The notes: a model not told the origin generated them from the letters alone. A stretch of 64,000 nucleotides of DNA from an uncultured Roseburia sp. (GCA_900542495.1 UQNW01000007.1:1-64000), one strand, 5' to 3'. Counted from the first letter of the stretch, positions 34,208 through 43,951 are shown. Program-made: numbers and translations.

Positions 34208-35695
34208 TTACAAAACAACCCCATCCTTAAAAATGGAAATGCTTCTGTATCCACGCTTCTCAGTCTGTGTTTCTTTTCCATTGGCAACTTCGATCACCAG
34301 CTGTAACAGACGTTTTGCTGCGTCGTCAATGGATTCTCCTTCAACGATCGGACCTGCATCAAAATCGATCCATCCTTTTTTATTTTCCGCAAGCCGGCTG
34401 TTCGTGGACAGCTTCAATGTCGGAGCCGGCGCTCCGAATGGTGTACCGCGTCCTGTTGTGAACAGGATCAGGTGCGCTCCTGCTGCTGTCATCGCCGTTG
34501 CTGATACAAGATCGTTTCCAGGTCCATAAAGCATATTTAATCCCTTTGTCACAACAGCGTCCCCATATCCGATCACATCCATGATCGGGGCTGTACCGCC
34601 TTTTTGTACGCAGCCGCAGGACTTGTCTTCGAGCGTTGTAATACCACCCTGGCGGTTTCCCGGGCTTGGGTTGTCGTATACGACCTCGTTGTGGCTTATA
34701 AAATAATTTTTGAATCCGTTGATCATACTGACAGCTTTTTCAAACACCTCTTGATTAATACAGCGGTTCATTAAAAATCCCTCTGCACCAAACATTTCCG
34801 GTACTTCTGTCAGAACTGTGGAACCGCCTCTTGCCACAAGCATGTCGCTGAAACGGCCTACTGCCGGGTTTGCCGTGATACCGGAAAGTCCGTCAGAACC
34901 GCCGCATTTCATCCCGACTACAAGCTCGCTCACCGGGATCGGTTCCCTGTGGAACTGTCCGGCATAGGCTGCACATTCTTCCAATAATTTTCTTCCGGCT
35001 TCAAATTCATCCTCCACTTCCTGGCAGGTTAAGAATTTGACTCTGTCCGCATCATAATCGCCCAGTTCCTCCACGAACTGTTCATGTGTCAGATTCTCAC
35101 ATCCAAGTCCCAATACAAGTACTGCTGCTGCATTGGGATGGCGCACAAGCGCCGCCAGAAGTTTTCTGGTCTGTGCATGGTCATGTCCCGTCTGGCTGCA
35201 TCCAAATGGATGGTCAAATGTATACAGACCGTCTATCGTTCCGGTCACAAGATCCTGATTGAGTGCTGTCATTCTCTTAGCAACGTCATTGACACACCCT
35301 ACTGTCGGAATGATCCAGATCTCATTCCGGATCGCTGCACGTCCGTCTTTCCTGCGGAATCCGTTAAAACACTCCGGTTTTTCTGATGCCGGCTGCTTAA
35401 GTTCCGGATGATAGGAATATTCAATTTCTCCGGACAGATTCGTCGCCATGTTATGCGTATGTACCCAGCTTCCTGCCGGAATGTCTGTCGTTGCATGTCC
35501 GATCACAAAGCCATATTTGATAATATTCTCTTCTTTTGCAATATTTTTCAACGCAATCTTATGTCCCTGCGGGATTGCCTCTGTCACCACGACCTGACTC
35601 AGATCGCCGGACTGTACGGTCTCTCCTGCATTGATCGGGCAGAGTGCAACTGCCACATTATCCGCCGGTGCTATCTGTATCGTCTTCATAAGCAT
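34208..35695 (-). CDS. uxaA: Altronate dehydratase
   Basis: A 495-residue enzyme that dehydrates D-altronate to 2-keto-3-deoxy-D-gluconate. It has the N-terminal SAF domain (about 1-95, with GHKIALKNIA and AGSWVHTHN) and the long catalytic domain with FNGFRRKDGRAAIRNEIWIIPTVGC, HPFGCSQTG, GMKCGGSDGLSG and CGCVQKGGTAPI; conserved cysteines there may hold iron. The ATG at 35695 follows the uxaB stop directly (TAAATG), and a second ATG two codons on is possible. It is the last gene of the operon, followed by a terminator. Confidence 0.95.
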   Translation of the reverse strand: MLMKTIQIAPADNVAVALCPINAGETVQSGDLSQVVVTEAIPQGHKIALKNIAKEENIIKYGFVIGHATTDIPAGSWVHTHNMATNLSGEIEYSYHPELKQPASEKPECFNGFRRKDGRAAIRNEIWIIPTVGCVNDVAKRMTALNQDLVTGTIDGLYTFDHPFGCSQTGHDHAQTRKLLAALVRHPNAAAVLVLGLGCENLTHEQFVEELGDYDADRVKFLTCQEVEDEFEAGRKLLEECAAYAGQFHREPIPVSELVVGMKCGGSDGLSGITANPAVGRFSDMLVARGGSTVLTEVPEMFGAEGFLMNRCINQEVFEKAVSMINGFKNYFISHNEVVYDNPSPGNRQGGITTLEDKSCGCVQKGGTAPIMDVIGYGDAVVTKGLNMLYGPGNDLVSATAMTAAGAHLILFTTGRGTPFGAPAPTLKLSTNSRLAENKKGWIDFDAGPIVEGESIDDAAKRLLQLVIEVANGKETQTEKRGYRSISIFKDGVVL

Positions 35696-37195
35696 TTACA
35701 GGCAGCCTGCATAAGCAGCCTTTGCTCCTTCCCTGCGTATTTTCTCAAGATCCTCTGTGACCGCTTTCTCTAATCCTTCGATTCCGGTCAGATCCTGATC
35801 CCACATTTTTTTATTTGTAAGCACTTCATGCACCAGTTCCGCCGCTGATGCATCCCGATGTTCATAATAAAATTCCAGCACCCATCTGTCATCGCTTACG
35901 GTATATTCGTTTCCTGCCGGACGTCTGCAGATGAGTCCCGCATCTGTCAATTCCTGAATGTCATTGCTGTAAAAGGCGATATAGGCAGCCAGAGACATTG
36001 TCAGGCACACAGGAAGTTTTCCCTGTTCTTTGATATATTCCAAAAAAGAAGGCATGTTGCGCGCTTTCCATTTTGATGTTGAATTCAAAGAGATACTCAT
36101 CAATTCATGATTTACAAATGGATTGTTAAATCTGTCTGAAACTGCTGCTGCAAATTTCAGCAGATCGTCTTTATCTAATGGAAGTGTCGGAATCACCTCC
36201 TCATAAAGCATTTTGTTCATAAAACCTTTGATGACGTCGTCATGCATGCAGTCACGCACAATATTTTCTCCTGCGAGATATGCGCCAAGCACGAACCCGG
36301 TGTGCGCTCCGTTCAAAATGCGCACCTTTCTCTTTTTATATGGACTCATATCCGGCACAACAAATACTTTATCGGAAAGTCCTGCCTTTTTGAAAGGAAG
36401 GACATCATTTAACTTTTCATCACCTTCGATGATCCATACGCCAAATACTTCTCCGACATCCAATAACGGATCTGTGTAACCATGTTTTTGTTCTAACTCC
36501 GCTACCTCTTTCTCATCACGGATGCGTCCCGGTACGATACGGTCAACAAGAGAGCCGCAGAAGGTACAGTCCTCATTGACATATTTTTTAAATCCGTCCT
36601 CAAGTCCCCACTGTTCAATGTACTGGTTGACACATTTTAACAGCTCTTTTCCATTGTTGTCGATCAGCTCGCAGGCTAACATGATGATCCCTTTTTTTCC
36701 TGCCTGATAACGATGGTACAGTACCTGTGTCAGTTTTGCTGGGAAACTTGACGGTGGGCAGTCATCTTTTTTGCAGGAAGGGTCATACTGGATTCCCGCT
36801 TCTGTTGTATTGGAAACGATGATTTCAAGTTCATCGCTGGCTGCTAATTCCATCATTGCCTCGTAGCCTGCTTTTTCATATGGGTTTAAGCAGCGGCTCA
36901 CGCTGGAGATCACACGCTTGTCATCCACTTTCTGACCGTTTTCACTTCCACGCAGATATAACGTGTAGAGTCCTTCCTGCTCATTGATCATGTCGCTCAG
37001 CCCCTGTGCGATCGGCTGGACGAGACAGCATTTTCCATTCCAGTCCGCTTTTTCATTTGCAAGGTCGAACCAGTAATCAACAAACGCACGCAGGAAATTT
37101 CCCTCTCCAAACTGCATCACTTTTTCCGGTGCTTCTTTCAGAAGATATCCGTCATAGCCAACTTTTTTTATTACATCATAATTTAATTTTTCCAT
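35696..37195 (-). CDS. uxaB: Tagaturonate reductase (altronate oxidoreductase)
   Basis: A 499-residue NAD-dependent polyol dehydrogenase-type enzyme that reduces D-tagaturonate to D-altronate. Motifs include the nucleotide-binding FGEGNFLRAFVDYWFD, CGSLVDRIVPG and the substrate lysine region KVRILNGAHTGFVLGAYLAG. UxaB rather than UxuB is chosen because it pairs with uxaA. It follows the TRAP genes by about 80 bases and is read on the same strand. Confidence 0.93.
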   Translation of the reverse strand: MEKLNYDVIKKVGYDGYLLKEAPEKVMQFGEGNFLRAFVDYWFDLANEKADWNGKCCLVQPIAQGLSDMINEQEGLYTLYLRGSENGQKVDDKRVISSVSRCLNPYEKAGYEAMMELAASDELEIIVSNTTEAGIQYDPSCKKDDCPPSSFPAKLTQVLYHRYQAGKKGIIMLACELIDNNGKELLKCVNQYIEQWGLEDGFKKYVNEDCTFCGSLVDRIVPGRIRDEKEVAELEQKHGYTDPLLDVGEVFGVWIIEGDEKLNDVLPFKKAGLSDKVFVVPDMSPYKKRKVRILNGAHTGFVLGAYLAGENIVRDCMHDDVIKGFMNKMLYEEVIPTLPLDKDDLLKFAAAVSDRFNNPFVNHELMSISLNSTSKWKARNMPSFLEYIKEQGKLPVCLTMSLAAYIAFYSNDIQELTDAGLICRRPAGNEYTVSDDRWVLEFYYEHRDASAAELVHEVLTNKKMWDQDLTGIEGLEKAVTEDLEKIRREGAKAAYAGCL

Positions 37196-37276
37196 TATTT
37201 ATTCCCTTTCTTTTTTATCACTGATATGGAAAATGGACTGCACATGTTTATGTGGCAGCCGCATTTTCTATTTAAA

Positions 37277-38563
37277 CTAATAAACTAAATTTACAAGAAA
37301 TGTTGTAAATGGCTCAAACCATGTGAGGAGCAACAGGTTTACGATCAGCAGAATGTAGAATGGAACTGCTTCCTTAATAAACGCTGCCGTCTTACATTTT
37401 GTGATGGAACAGGTTACGAACATCAATGTTCCCATAGGTGGTGAAAGTGCTCCGATCGCATTGTTAAAGATGTAGATCATTGCAAACTGGATCTCGTTAA
37501 TGCCATATGCTTTTGCGATCGGTGCAAGCAATGGAACAAGAATGATCATGGAAGCATTTCCCTCGATAAACATTCCGACGATCAGAAGGAAAATATTCAC
37601 AACGATCAGGAATACAAATTTACTGTGAATGTTTGCAAGCATCCATGCAGTCAGCGCCTGTGGGATCTGCTCTTTTGTCAGGATCCATGAGAATACAGAT
37701 GCTGCGGAAACGATCAGCATAATGGACGTTGTTGTGCAGGCAGTCTCTTTTAACCCCTGAATCATGTCTTTGATATGCATCTCTTTATAAAGGAAGCCAA
37801 GAAAAGCTGCGTAAATGATAGCAACTGCTCCTGCCTCTGTTGCAGTGAACACACCAATTCTGATACCTCCAATGATAATGATTGGAAGTAAAAGCGGTAA
37901 AATTGCAGGTTTAAATGCCTTCCAGAAGCGTGACCATGTCATTTTCTCTGTGGAAATGTTACCATATCCACGTTTTTTTGAGATAACCCCGACTAATATC
38001 ATCATGGTGATGCAGAGCAATGCCCCAACCCCAAGACCTGACATAAACAGTTTTCCGATGGATACGTTTGCAATACATCCGTAGAGGATCATTGCGATTC
38101 CTGGCGGGATCAACGGTGTGATCATTGAGGACGCTGCTGTCACAACACTGGAAAATTCAAGGGAAAATCCTTTTTTTGTCATTTCCGGAACCATCATTTT
38201 GGATTCCATTGCGGCATCCGCAATATTAGAACCTGACAGACCTCCCATGACTGTTGAGAGAAGGACATTGACCTGTGCAAGTCCACCCGGAAGTCTGCCT
38301 GTCACAACCTCACAGAAATCCATGATCCTTTTCGTGACACCGGTGTAATTCATAAAAATTCCGGCGCAGACAAAAAACGGGATTGCCAGCAGTGAAATTT
38401 TTTCAGTTCCGATAATCGTCTGCTGTGCAAACACTGCTGCGCTCACATGCGGGTTCAGTGCAAAATACACCATAGAGCCGCCCAATACTGCCAAATATAC
38501 AGGCACCTTCAAAAATAAAAGTACCAACATTACGATTGCTGCCAATAAAAGAATATCACTCAT
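37277..38563 (-). CDS. dctM: TRAP transporter large membrane subunit (DctM)
   Basis: A 428-residue integral membrane protein with about 12 membrane helices, the transport subunit of a sodium-driven TRAP transporter. The typical VNVLLSTVMGGLSGSNIADAAMESKMMVPEM and SSMITPLIPPGIAMILYG segments are present. The ATG at 38563 overlaps the end of dctQ by eight bases, and the 13 upstream codons fall within dctQ. With the DctQ and DctP proteins it probably imports the sugar acid broken down by this cluster. Confidence 0.95.
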   Translation of the reverse strand: MSDILLLAAIVMLVLLFLKVPVYLAVLGGSMVYFALNPHVSAAVFAQQTIIGTEKISLLAIPFFVCAGIFMNYTGVTKRIMDFCEVVTGRLPGGLAQVNVLLSTVMGGLSGSNIADAAMESKMMVPEMTKKGFSLEFSSVVTAASSMITPLIPPGIAMILYGCIANVSIGKLFMSGLGVGALLCITMMILVGVISKKRGYGNISTEKMTWSRFWKAFKPAILPLLLPIIIIGGIRIGVFTATEAGAVAIIYAAFLGFLYKEMHIKDMIQGLKETACTTTSIMLIVSAASVFSWILTKEQIPQALTAWMLANIHSKFVFLIVVNIFLLIVGMFIEGNASMIILVPLLAPIAKAYGINEIQFAMIYIFNNAIGALSPPMGTLMFVTCSITKCKTAAFIKEAVPFYILLIVNLLLLTWFEPFTTFLVNLVY

Positions 38564-39065
38564 CGCTGCCTGCTGCCTCCTTTGCCTCTGATTTAACGCC
38601 ATGAAGTATGCTGTAAATAAAACTGATCACCATATCCACATAGGAAAAAAGTGAAATGCCATACACTACAATGTAAGGAATATGTAACATACTGGTGGAA
38701 CGTCCACTTTCCAGAAATATCTTCAAATACGGAATGGTCTGTGCAAATAGGAAACCTAATATCACAACCACAATAACTGTAATCATGATCTCCATTACCT
38801 TTTGTGCTTTTTCCGGCATGAGATCCACGATCATCTCGATCGCAACGTGGTTACCGTTCCGGAATGCCGCACCTGCTGCCGCAAATGTGATCCACACCAT
38901 ACAGGATGTCTGAACTTCCTCTAACCATGTAAATGGTGCATGAAACACATAACGCCAGATAACCCCGGCAAATGTTAATATGATCAGGATCGCCAGAATG
39001 ACAGATGCTACGATAACATCTAAATTCGCTAAAAAACTCCATTTGCTCTTTTTCTTATTTTCCAT
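38556..39065 (-). CDS. dctQ: TRAP transporter small membrane subunit (DctQ)
   Basis: A 169-residue protein with four membrane helices and the family's AGVIWRYVFHAPFTWLEEVQTSCMVWITFAAAGAAFRNGNHVAI core. The start at 39065 (MENKKKSKWSF) leaves a proper distance to AGGAG; another ATG lies two codons upstream but too close to it. It sits 12 bases after dctP and overlaps dctM, in the standard P-Q-M order. Confidence 0.93.
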   Translation of the reverse strand: MENKKKSKWSFLANLDVIVASVILAILIILTFAGVIWRYVFHAPFTWLEEVQTSCMVWITFAAAGAAFRNGNHVAIEMIVDLMPEKAQKVMEIMITVIVVVILGFLFAQTIPYLKIFLESGRSTSMLHIPYIVVYGISLFSYVDMVISFIYSILHGVKSEAKEAAGSDE

Positions 39066-39077
39066 GCTCATCCTCTC

Positions 39078-40121
39078 CTATTCCTCTGCTCCCATTGCCT
39101 TGCGCACTGTATCGTACAGTCCGTCTGACCATCCGAAACGGTCTCCCATCTCATAGAATGGAGCTGCTTTTTCCCGGAAACCTTCCAGCACTTCCTCCGA
39201 TGGATCGACAACGGTCACTCCCTCGTCGACCATCAGCTGTAAATACTCCTGCTCCGCCTCCTGCAATACCTGATTGTTGTATTCGCCAGCTTCCTGTGCC
39301 GTCTCAACAAGCCAGTTCTGCTGTTCCTCTGTGAGGCTGTTAAACCAGTCAGCTGACACCACCCATGTAGTGAAGTTTTTAACATGTCCGTCCAGGATCA
39401 GATATGGAGCCACTTCATGCAGCTTTCTTCCATACAGGGTAGCGATCGGATTCTCCGCACCATCAATTGTCTTTGTCTGCAATGCCTGATAAACATCTCC
39501 TAATGCCATACCGGTAGAGGTTGCTCCGAGGACATCAAATCCATATGACTGTATCTCATTGGATGGTACGCGGATTTTTAATCCTTTCAGATCATCTACA
39601 CTGTTTACCGGAACATTGGTAAGTGTATGGCGTTCTCCATACATCCAGTTGGAAGCGATAATTTTTAATCCTTTTTCTTCCAGCTTTTTGCACTGATCCT
39701 CATACCAGTCTGATTCGATCAATGTCCAGCACTGATCCCAGTCATCAAAGAGAAATGGTCCAAATAATATTCCCATGTCCTTGATCCCATAATCTGCATA
39801 AAACGCTCCGTCTGCAAGCGTGCATACTGGCTCTCCCAAAAGCATGGAATCAATCAAAGATGATTTATCTCCCAGCTGTGAATCCGGGTACACTTCAATC
39901 GCCATTTTTCCACCGGACTTTTCTTTTATGATCTCCTGTGCTCTCTCCCATCCTGCACCGATCGGTTCACTGCTGTTATTCTCAAATGCCACATCCAATA
40001 CAATCTCCGGTTCTACGGACGATGCTGCATCCGATCCTGTCTGGCTGGTGCTTCCACAGGCAGTTAAAGGCAATAACATCAGGCCTGACAGTATCACTGC
40101 TGTCATTTTTTTTAATCTCAT
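39078..40121 (-). CDS. dctP: TRAP transporter substrate-binding lipoprotein (DctP)
   Basis: A 347-residue extracellular solute receptor. The signal peptide ends in the lipobox LTAC, so it is anchored to the outer face of the membrane as a lipoprotein. The substrate arginine is expected in the DLKGLKIRVPSNEI segment (a DctP hallmark), and the TIDGAENPIATLYGRK region is also typical. By context the ligand is probably a hexuronate or an aldonate such as L-galactonate. It follows the dehydrogenase by about 39 bases. Confidence 0.93.
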   Translation of the reverse strand: MRLKKMTAVILSGLMLLPLTACGSTSQTGSDAASSVEPEIVLDVAFENNSSEPIGAGWERAQEIIKEKSGGKMAIEVYPDSQLGDKSSLIDSMLLGEPVCTLADGAFYADYGIKDMGILFGPFLFDDWDQCWTLIESDWYEDQCKKLEEKGLKIIASNWMYGERHTLTNVPVNSVDDLKGLKIRVPSNEIQSYGFDVLGATSTGMALGDVYQALQTKTIDGAENPIATLYGRKLHEVAPYLILDGHVKNFTTWVVSADWFNSLTEEQQNWLVETAQEAGEYNNQVLQEAEQEYLQLMVDEGVTVVDPSEEVLEGFREKAAPFYEMGDRFGWSDGLYDTVRKAMGAEE

Positions 40122-40160
40122 AGTGTAAACCCTCCTTTTTCTCCAACCGTTTCTGACTTT

Positions 40161-41195
40161 TTATTTGTTAATACCGGAAAAATCAAAAACTACTTTTAAC
40201 ATGTCTCCTGGATTGTTTGCAAAGTCTGCAAAAGCCTTTGCTGCGTCCTCAAACGGATAAACATTTGTGATGATCTTTTCCAGTGGAGCTTTGCCCTCAT
40301 GAACAAGATCGATCAACTCTAAGAAGTCTTTTTTCAATGCATTTCTCGAACCAAATACATTCAGTTCTTTTTTCTGGATCAGTGTGAAGTTGAAATCCAG
40401 ATTCTTTTTTCCGACTCCGATCAATACCATGCGTCCACCGAAACAACATGCATCAATACAATTCTGGAAAGTAGATGGAAGTCCTACAGCCTCAATCGTC
40501 ACATCAAATCCATTTCCCTCTGTAAGCTCTGCCACTCCTTTATCAAAATTCTCCGGTGAATCATTCAGCAATGTTCCGTCTACGCCGAACTCTTTTGCCA
40601 TTTCAAGCTTACCTTCGGATACGTCTGAGATATAAACTGTTGCGCCTTTTGCTTTTGCTGCGATGGCTGCAAGTACACCGATTGTTCCGGCTCCGACTAC
40701 AAGCACTTTATCTCCCTCTTTGACATTTGCACGGCTGACACCATGATAACTGATACAGAACGGTTCGATTGCTGCTAAGGTTTTCGGATCCATACCTTTT
40801 CCGTCATACACTCTTTCTACCGGCATTGTGATGTACTCGCGGAAAGCTCCATCCCGCTGGCATCCCATGGTCTGATTATCCATACATGCATTTACGATCC
40901 CATGTGTGCAGGAATAACAATGTCCGCAGTTAAAATATGGATTACAGGTAACGATCATTCCCTGTTTGATCCCATATTCATTGTTCTCATCTGCCTCAAT
41001 GACTTCGGCTGAAAATTCGTGTCCCGGAATTCTCGGATAATCAAAATATGCAAATGTTCCACGGTATGATCCAAGATCACTTCCACAGATTCCTCCATAT
41101 AAAAGTTTTAATAATACTTCTCCTTCTTTTCTCACCGGCATATCGATCTCCTTGATTTCCACTTCGCCTGGTGCGTTGATATACATTGCTTTCAT
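40161..41195 (-). CDS. Zinc-dependent sugar-acid dehydrogenase (possible L-galactonate 5-dehydrogenase)
   Basis: A 344-residue medium-chain zinc dehydrogenase. Catalytic zinc ligands are C37 (GGICGSD) and H59 (IPGHEF) with a further acidic residue; structural zinc is held by C90, C93, C96 and C104. The NAD-binding Rossmann motif is VVGAGTIGVLAA. As first gene of an operon with a TRAP transporter, tagaturonate reductase and altronate dehydratase, it would fit an LgoD/YjjN-type enzyme oxidising L-galactonate to D-tagaturonate. L-gulonate, threonine-like or sorbitol-like substrates are also possible by sequence alone. Confidence 0.82.
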   Translation of the reverse strand: MKAMYINAPGEVEIKEIDMPVRKEGEVLLKLLYGGICGSDLGSYRGTFAYFDYPRIPGHEFSAEVIEADENNEYGIKQGMIVTCNPYFNCGHCYSCTHGIVNACMDNQTMGCQRDGAFREYITMPVERVYDGKGMDPKTLAAIEPFCISYHGVSRANVKEGDKVLVVGAGTIGVLAAIAAKAKGATVYISDVSEGKLEMAKEFGVDGTLLNDSPENFDKGVAELTEGNGFDVTIEAVGLPSTFQNCIDACCFGGRMVLIGVGKKNLDFNFTLIQKKELNVFGSRNALKKDFLELIDLVHEGKAPLEKIITNVYPFEDAAKAFADFANNPGDMLKVVFDFSGINK

Positions 41196-41266
41196 GTGTC
41201 ATCCTCCTCTTATCCTTTGGTATGCTTTTTATGTTTCTGTCTTGTACTTATCGTTACATACTATGT

Positions 41267-41316
41267 TGTATACATCAGATTATAATATCATGTTATTTGC
41301 ATGTCAATTGTACATG
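41267..41316 (-). promoter_or_regulatory. Promoter and candidate operators of the hexonate operon
   Basis: A perfect promoter on the minus strand: TTGACA (complement of 41302-41307), a 17-base spacer, TATAAT (complement of 41279-41284). A palindrome, CATGT-N7-ACATG (41300-41316), covers the -35 box and extends into TTTGCA/TGCAAA arms. A second palindrome, TGTATACA (41267-41274), lies at the expected start of transcription. These are good candidates for binding by the divergent GntR-type regulator. The rest of the 300-base gap 41196-41497 shows nothing else. Confidence 0.75.
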
Positions 41317-41497
41317 TTGCAAATAATTCTTTATCATATTTTGTCAATAATGCACAATTCACTTTTGTCACCCCTCATCAGGCAGGCTTCGCATTCATTT
41401 TGGCAGCTCATTTGTGAATCTGTTGTGTTTATTTTGTCCGTATGCTAGAATGAAAAAGAATATTTAATATTATTTTCTTGTTATGGGAGTATCTGTT

Positions 41498-42172
41498 ATG
41501 TCAAAAATGAATTTAAAAACACAGGCTTACAATACGATCCGCCAAAAGATCGTAACCTGTGAATATGCACCGGGAACTTTTTTAAATGAAGAACTTCTCA
41601 CTACTGAATTAGGTCTGAGCCGCACACCGGTCCGTGATGCGCTAAGCCGTTTAGAGCAGGAGGGATTAATTGAAATAAAACCAAAAAAAGGCATTATCGT
41701 AATGCCTCTTTCCATTAATACGATCAATATGATTTTTGAAGTACGGCAATTATATGAGCCGTATATTCTTTTAAATTATGGTAATGCCCTCTCTGTGGAG
41801 CGGTTAAAAGATTTTTATAATATTTTCAGTTCCAGTAAAACGAATCATAACTGTTATAATAATAATGATTATTTTTACGAATTAGATACGGAATTTCACA
41901 ACTTCGTTGTCGATGCGTGCCCAAACACTTATATCCATCAAAACTACAATATGATACAGACACAGGCAGAACGTTTCCGCTATATGACCGGGAATATTTC
42001 CGAGAAACGATTAGACGACACTTTTCAGGAACATCTTGACATTATCCGGGCATGCCTGCGCAACGACTGGCAAGAAGCTGCCAAACAGATGTCAGCACAT
42101 CTTGAGGAATCAAAAAAGGCAACCTTCCAGCTTATTTTTAGCAGTACTTCTGCGCAATCACTCACGGTATAG
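41498..42172 (+). CDS. GntR family (FadR/FCD-type) transcriptional regulator
   Basis: A 224-residue regulator with an N-terminal GntR winged helix (QAYNTIRQKIVTCEYAPGTFLNEELLTTELGLSRTPVRDALSRLEQEGLI) and a C-terminal FCD domain (about 90-215) with acid-binding, metal-holding residues (YELDTEFHNFVVDAC, EHLDIIRACLRNDWQEA). Such regulators usually sense sugar acids and repress their catabolic operons. It is divergent from the dehydrogenase operon and probably controls it. The start at 41498 follows GGGAG; a further ATG five codons upstream overlaps that site. Confidence 0.9.
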   Translation: MSKMNLKTQAYNTIRQKIVTCEYAPGTFLNEELLTTELGLSRTPVRDALSRLEQEGLIEIKPKKGIIVMPLSINTINMIFEVRQLYEPYILLNYGNALSVERLKDFYNIFSSSKTNHNCYNNNDYFYELDTEFHNFVVDACPNTYIHQNYNMIQTQAERFRYMTGNISEKRLDDTFQEHLDIIRACLRNDWQEAAKQMSAHLEESKKATFQLIFSSTSAQSLTV

Positions 42173-42209
42173 GCAACGTTCTGCATTTTTCATAGCACCA
42201 TTGCCCATT

Positions 42210-43646
42210 TTATCTATCCATATCAGGTGTCGCATTCACATGATATTTCGCTTCATGGAGTTTGGACAAAAGGCACACACACTCTACATGTTTCGTAAAT
42301 GGAAACATGTCGCAAGGCTGGCACTCGACAGCCTGATACCCATGTCTTGTGAGATATTTTAAATCTCTCGCAAGTGTCTCCGGGTTGCATGACACGTAGA
42401 CCACTTTTTTCGGTGCAAGTTTTACTACTGAGGATAAAAATGCCTCATCGCTTCCCGCTCTCGGTGGATCCATGAATACGACATCCACTTTTTTGTTCTG
42501 CTCCGAAAGCTCTACCATAAATTTTCCGGCATCTGCATTGTAGAACTGTTCATTTTTGATATTGTTCCGTTTTGCATTGATGACCGCATCCTTCACAGCA
42601 TCACGGTTTAACTCCACGCCGATCACTTCTTTTGCCTTGGACGCAGCGATCAGACCGATCGTTCCGGTTCCACAATATGCATCGATCACTTTCTCTTTTC
42701 CGGTCAGTCCCGCATATGTGATCGCTTTGTTATAAAGGATCTCTGTCTGTACCGGATTCACCTGATAAAATGATTTTGGCGAAATACGGAAGGTACAGCC
42801 ACAGAGCGTATCCTCAATATAGCCTTTTCCATAAATGACGGTTTCTTTTTCTCCAAGCACCATGCTTGTCTGCTTATCGTTCACATTTATTACAACCGTA
42901 GTTATCTCCGGATGCAGTTTGCGCAATGCCTTGACAAAATTATTTTTTGACGGAAGGATTGGTGATCCCAGCACTAAAACAACCATTACCTCTCCACTGT
43001 GAAATCCGCGGCGCACAAGGACATGACGCAGCAGACCATATCCTGTATCTTCATCATAGGTTTTTATTTTAAAGGAATGTAAAAGTCCTCTGATATCCCG
43101 GATGATCGCACTAGATAATTCATCCTCAATCTCACAGGAATCAATGTTAATGACCTCATGCGTTCCTGCCTTGTATACACCAGAGATCACACCACCCGGT
43201 GCTGCCTTCGCATGTCCGTTTCCTGCGGTGCGTCTGCCGCCATTTGCATGTTTTCCTCTGCGTTCTACGTCAAAAACAGCATGCACTTTATTTCTGTAAT
43301 GATATGGATTTTCCATGCCGATAATTGGAAGCACTTTGCAAAACTCCCCAATGTTTTTGCGCACATAGGTCTGTTTTTCCTGCAGCTGTTGTTCATAGGA
43401 CATTCCCTGATAATCGCAGCCGCCACATTTTTTTGCGTATGGACAGACATTTTCCTTTTTCTTTTCAGGCTGTTTTGGCTGGTTCTTTCTTTTATCTGTT
43501 GCTTTTTCTGCTGGGTGTTTATCTATTGGTGTTTTTGCTGCTGGCTTTTTCTTTGCTGCTGCAGTTTCTTTCTGCGCTTTCCAGCTATATTTCTTCTGCA
43601 ATACATCCGCATTATCTATCGCTTTTTTTCTGCTTTTTTCCTGCAT
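42210..43646 (-). CDS. 23S rRNA (uracil-C5)-methyltransferase, RlmD/RlmCD family
   Basis: A 478-residue TrmA/RumA-type methyltransferase. A lysine-rich N-terminal extension (about 1-60, KKKPAAKTPIDKHPAEKATDK) replaces part of the TRAM domain. The Fe-S cysteines appear as CPYAKKCGGC with a further cysteine about 100 residues on. The SAM motif is VIDAYCGTGTIGL, and the catalytic cysteine is in YVSCNPETLARDL. In Firmicutes such enzymes methylate U747 and/or U1939 of 23S rRNA; which one applies is not clear. The ATG at 43646 has AAGGAG. Confidence 0.9.
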   Translation of the reverse strand: MQEKSRKKAIDNADVLQKKYSWKAQKETAAAKKKPAAKTPIDKHPAEKATDKRKNQPKQPEKKKENVCPYAKKCGGCDYQGMSYEQQLQEKQTYVRKNIGEFCKVLPIIGMENPYHYRNKVHAVFDVERRGKHANGGRRTAGNGHAKAAPGGVISGVYKAGTHEVINIDSCEIEDELSSAIIRDIRGLLHSFKIKTYDEDTGYGLLRHVLVRRGFHSGEVMVVLVLGSPILPSKNNFVKALRKLHPEITTVVINVNDKQTSMVLGEKETVIYGKGYIEDTLCGCTFRISPKSFYQVNPVQTEILYNKAITYAGLTGKEKVIDAYCGTGTIGLIAASKAKEVIGVELNRDAVKDAVINAKRNNIKNEQFYNADAGKFMVELSEQNKKVDVVFMDPPRAGSDEAFLSSVVKLAPKKVVYVSCNPETLARDLKYLTRHGYQAVECQPCDMFPFTKHVECVCLLSKLHEAKYHVNATPDMDR

Positions 43647-43783
43647 AACTGCTCCTTTGAATTTTCTCAATTATCTATTTCTTTTGACATTCTAACATTT
43701 TTCTACAAAACTGTCTGTAGATTTCCGCAGAATCTTTCTCAAAAAATCTGAGTTACCTTTACCTTGCAAAACAAATTTTATTG

Positions 43784-43835
43784 TTGTATATACGCAACGT
43801 GTATGCTATAATGTTAGCAAACACGCAATGCGTGT
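43784..43835 (+). promoter_or_regulatory. Promoter with palindromic operator upstream of the small HTH gene
   Basis: TTGTAT (43784-43789), a 17-base spacer and TATAAT (43807-43812). Just after it lies a perfect palindrome, ACACGCAATGCGTGT (43821-43835), and a related half-palindrome, TACGCAACGTGTA (43791-43803), lies within the spacer. This suggests autoregulation by the HTH protein encoded downstream. The rest of the gap 43647-43951 has a short direct repeat (TACTTAAATA, near 43855 and 43920) but no gene. Confidence 0.65.
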
Positions 43836-43951
43836 AAATCCATACTGAATACTACTTAAATAGATAATTGCTAAACTCATAGATAAAATGGAATGAATTG
43901 TGAGGAACTATCTAAATATTACTTAAATAAAATACGGAGGAAATCTAACTT

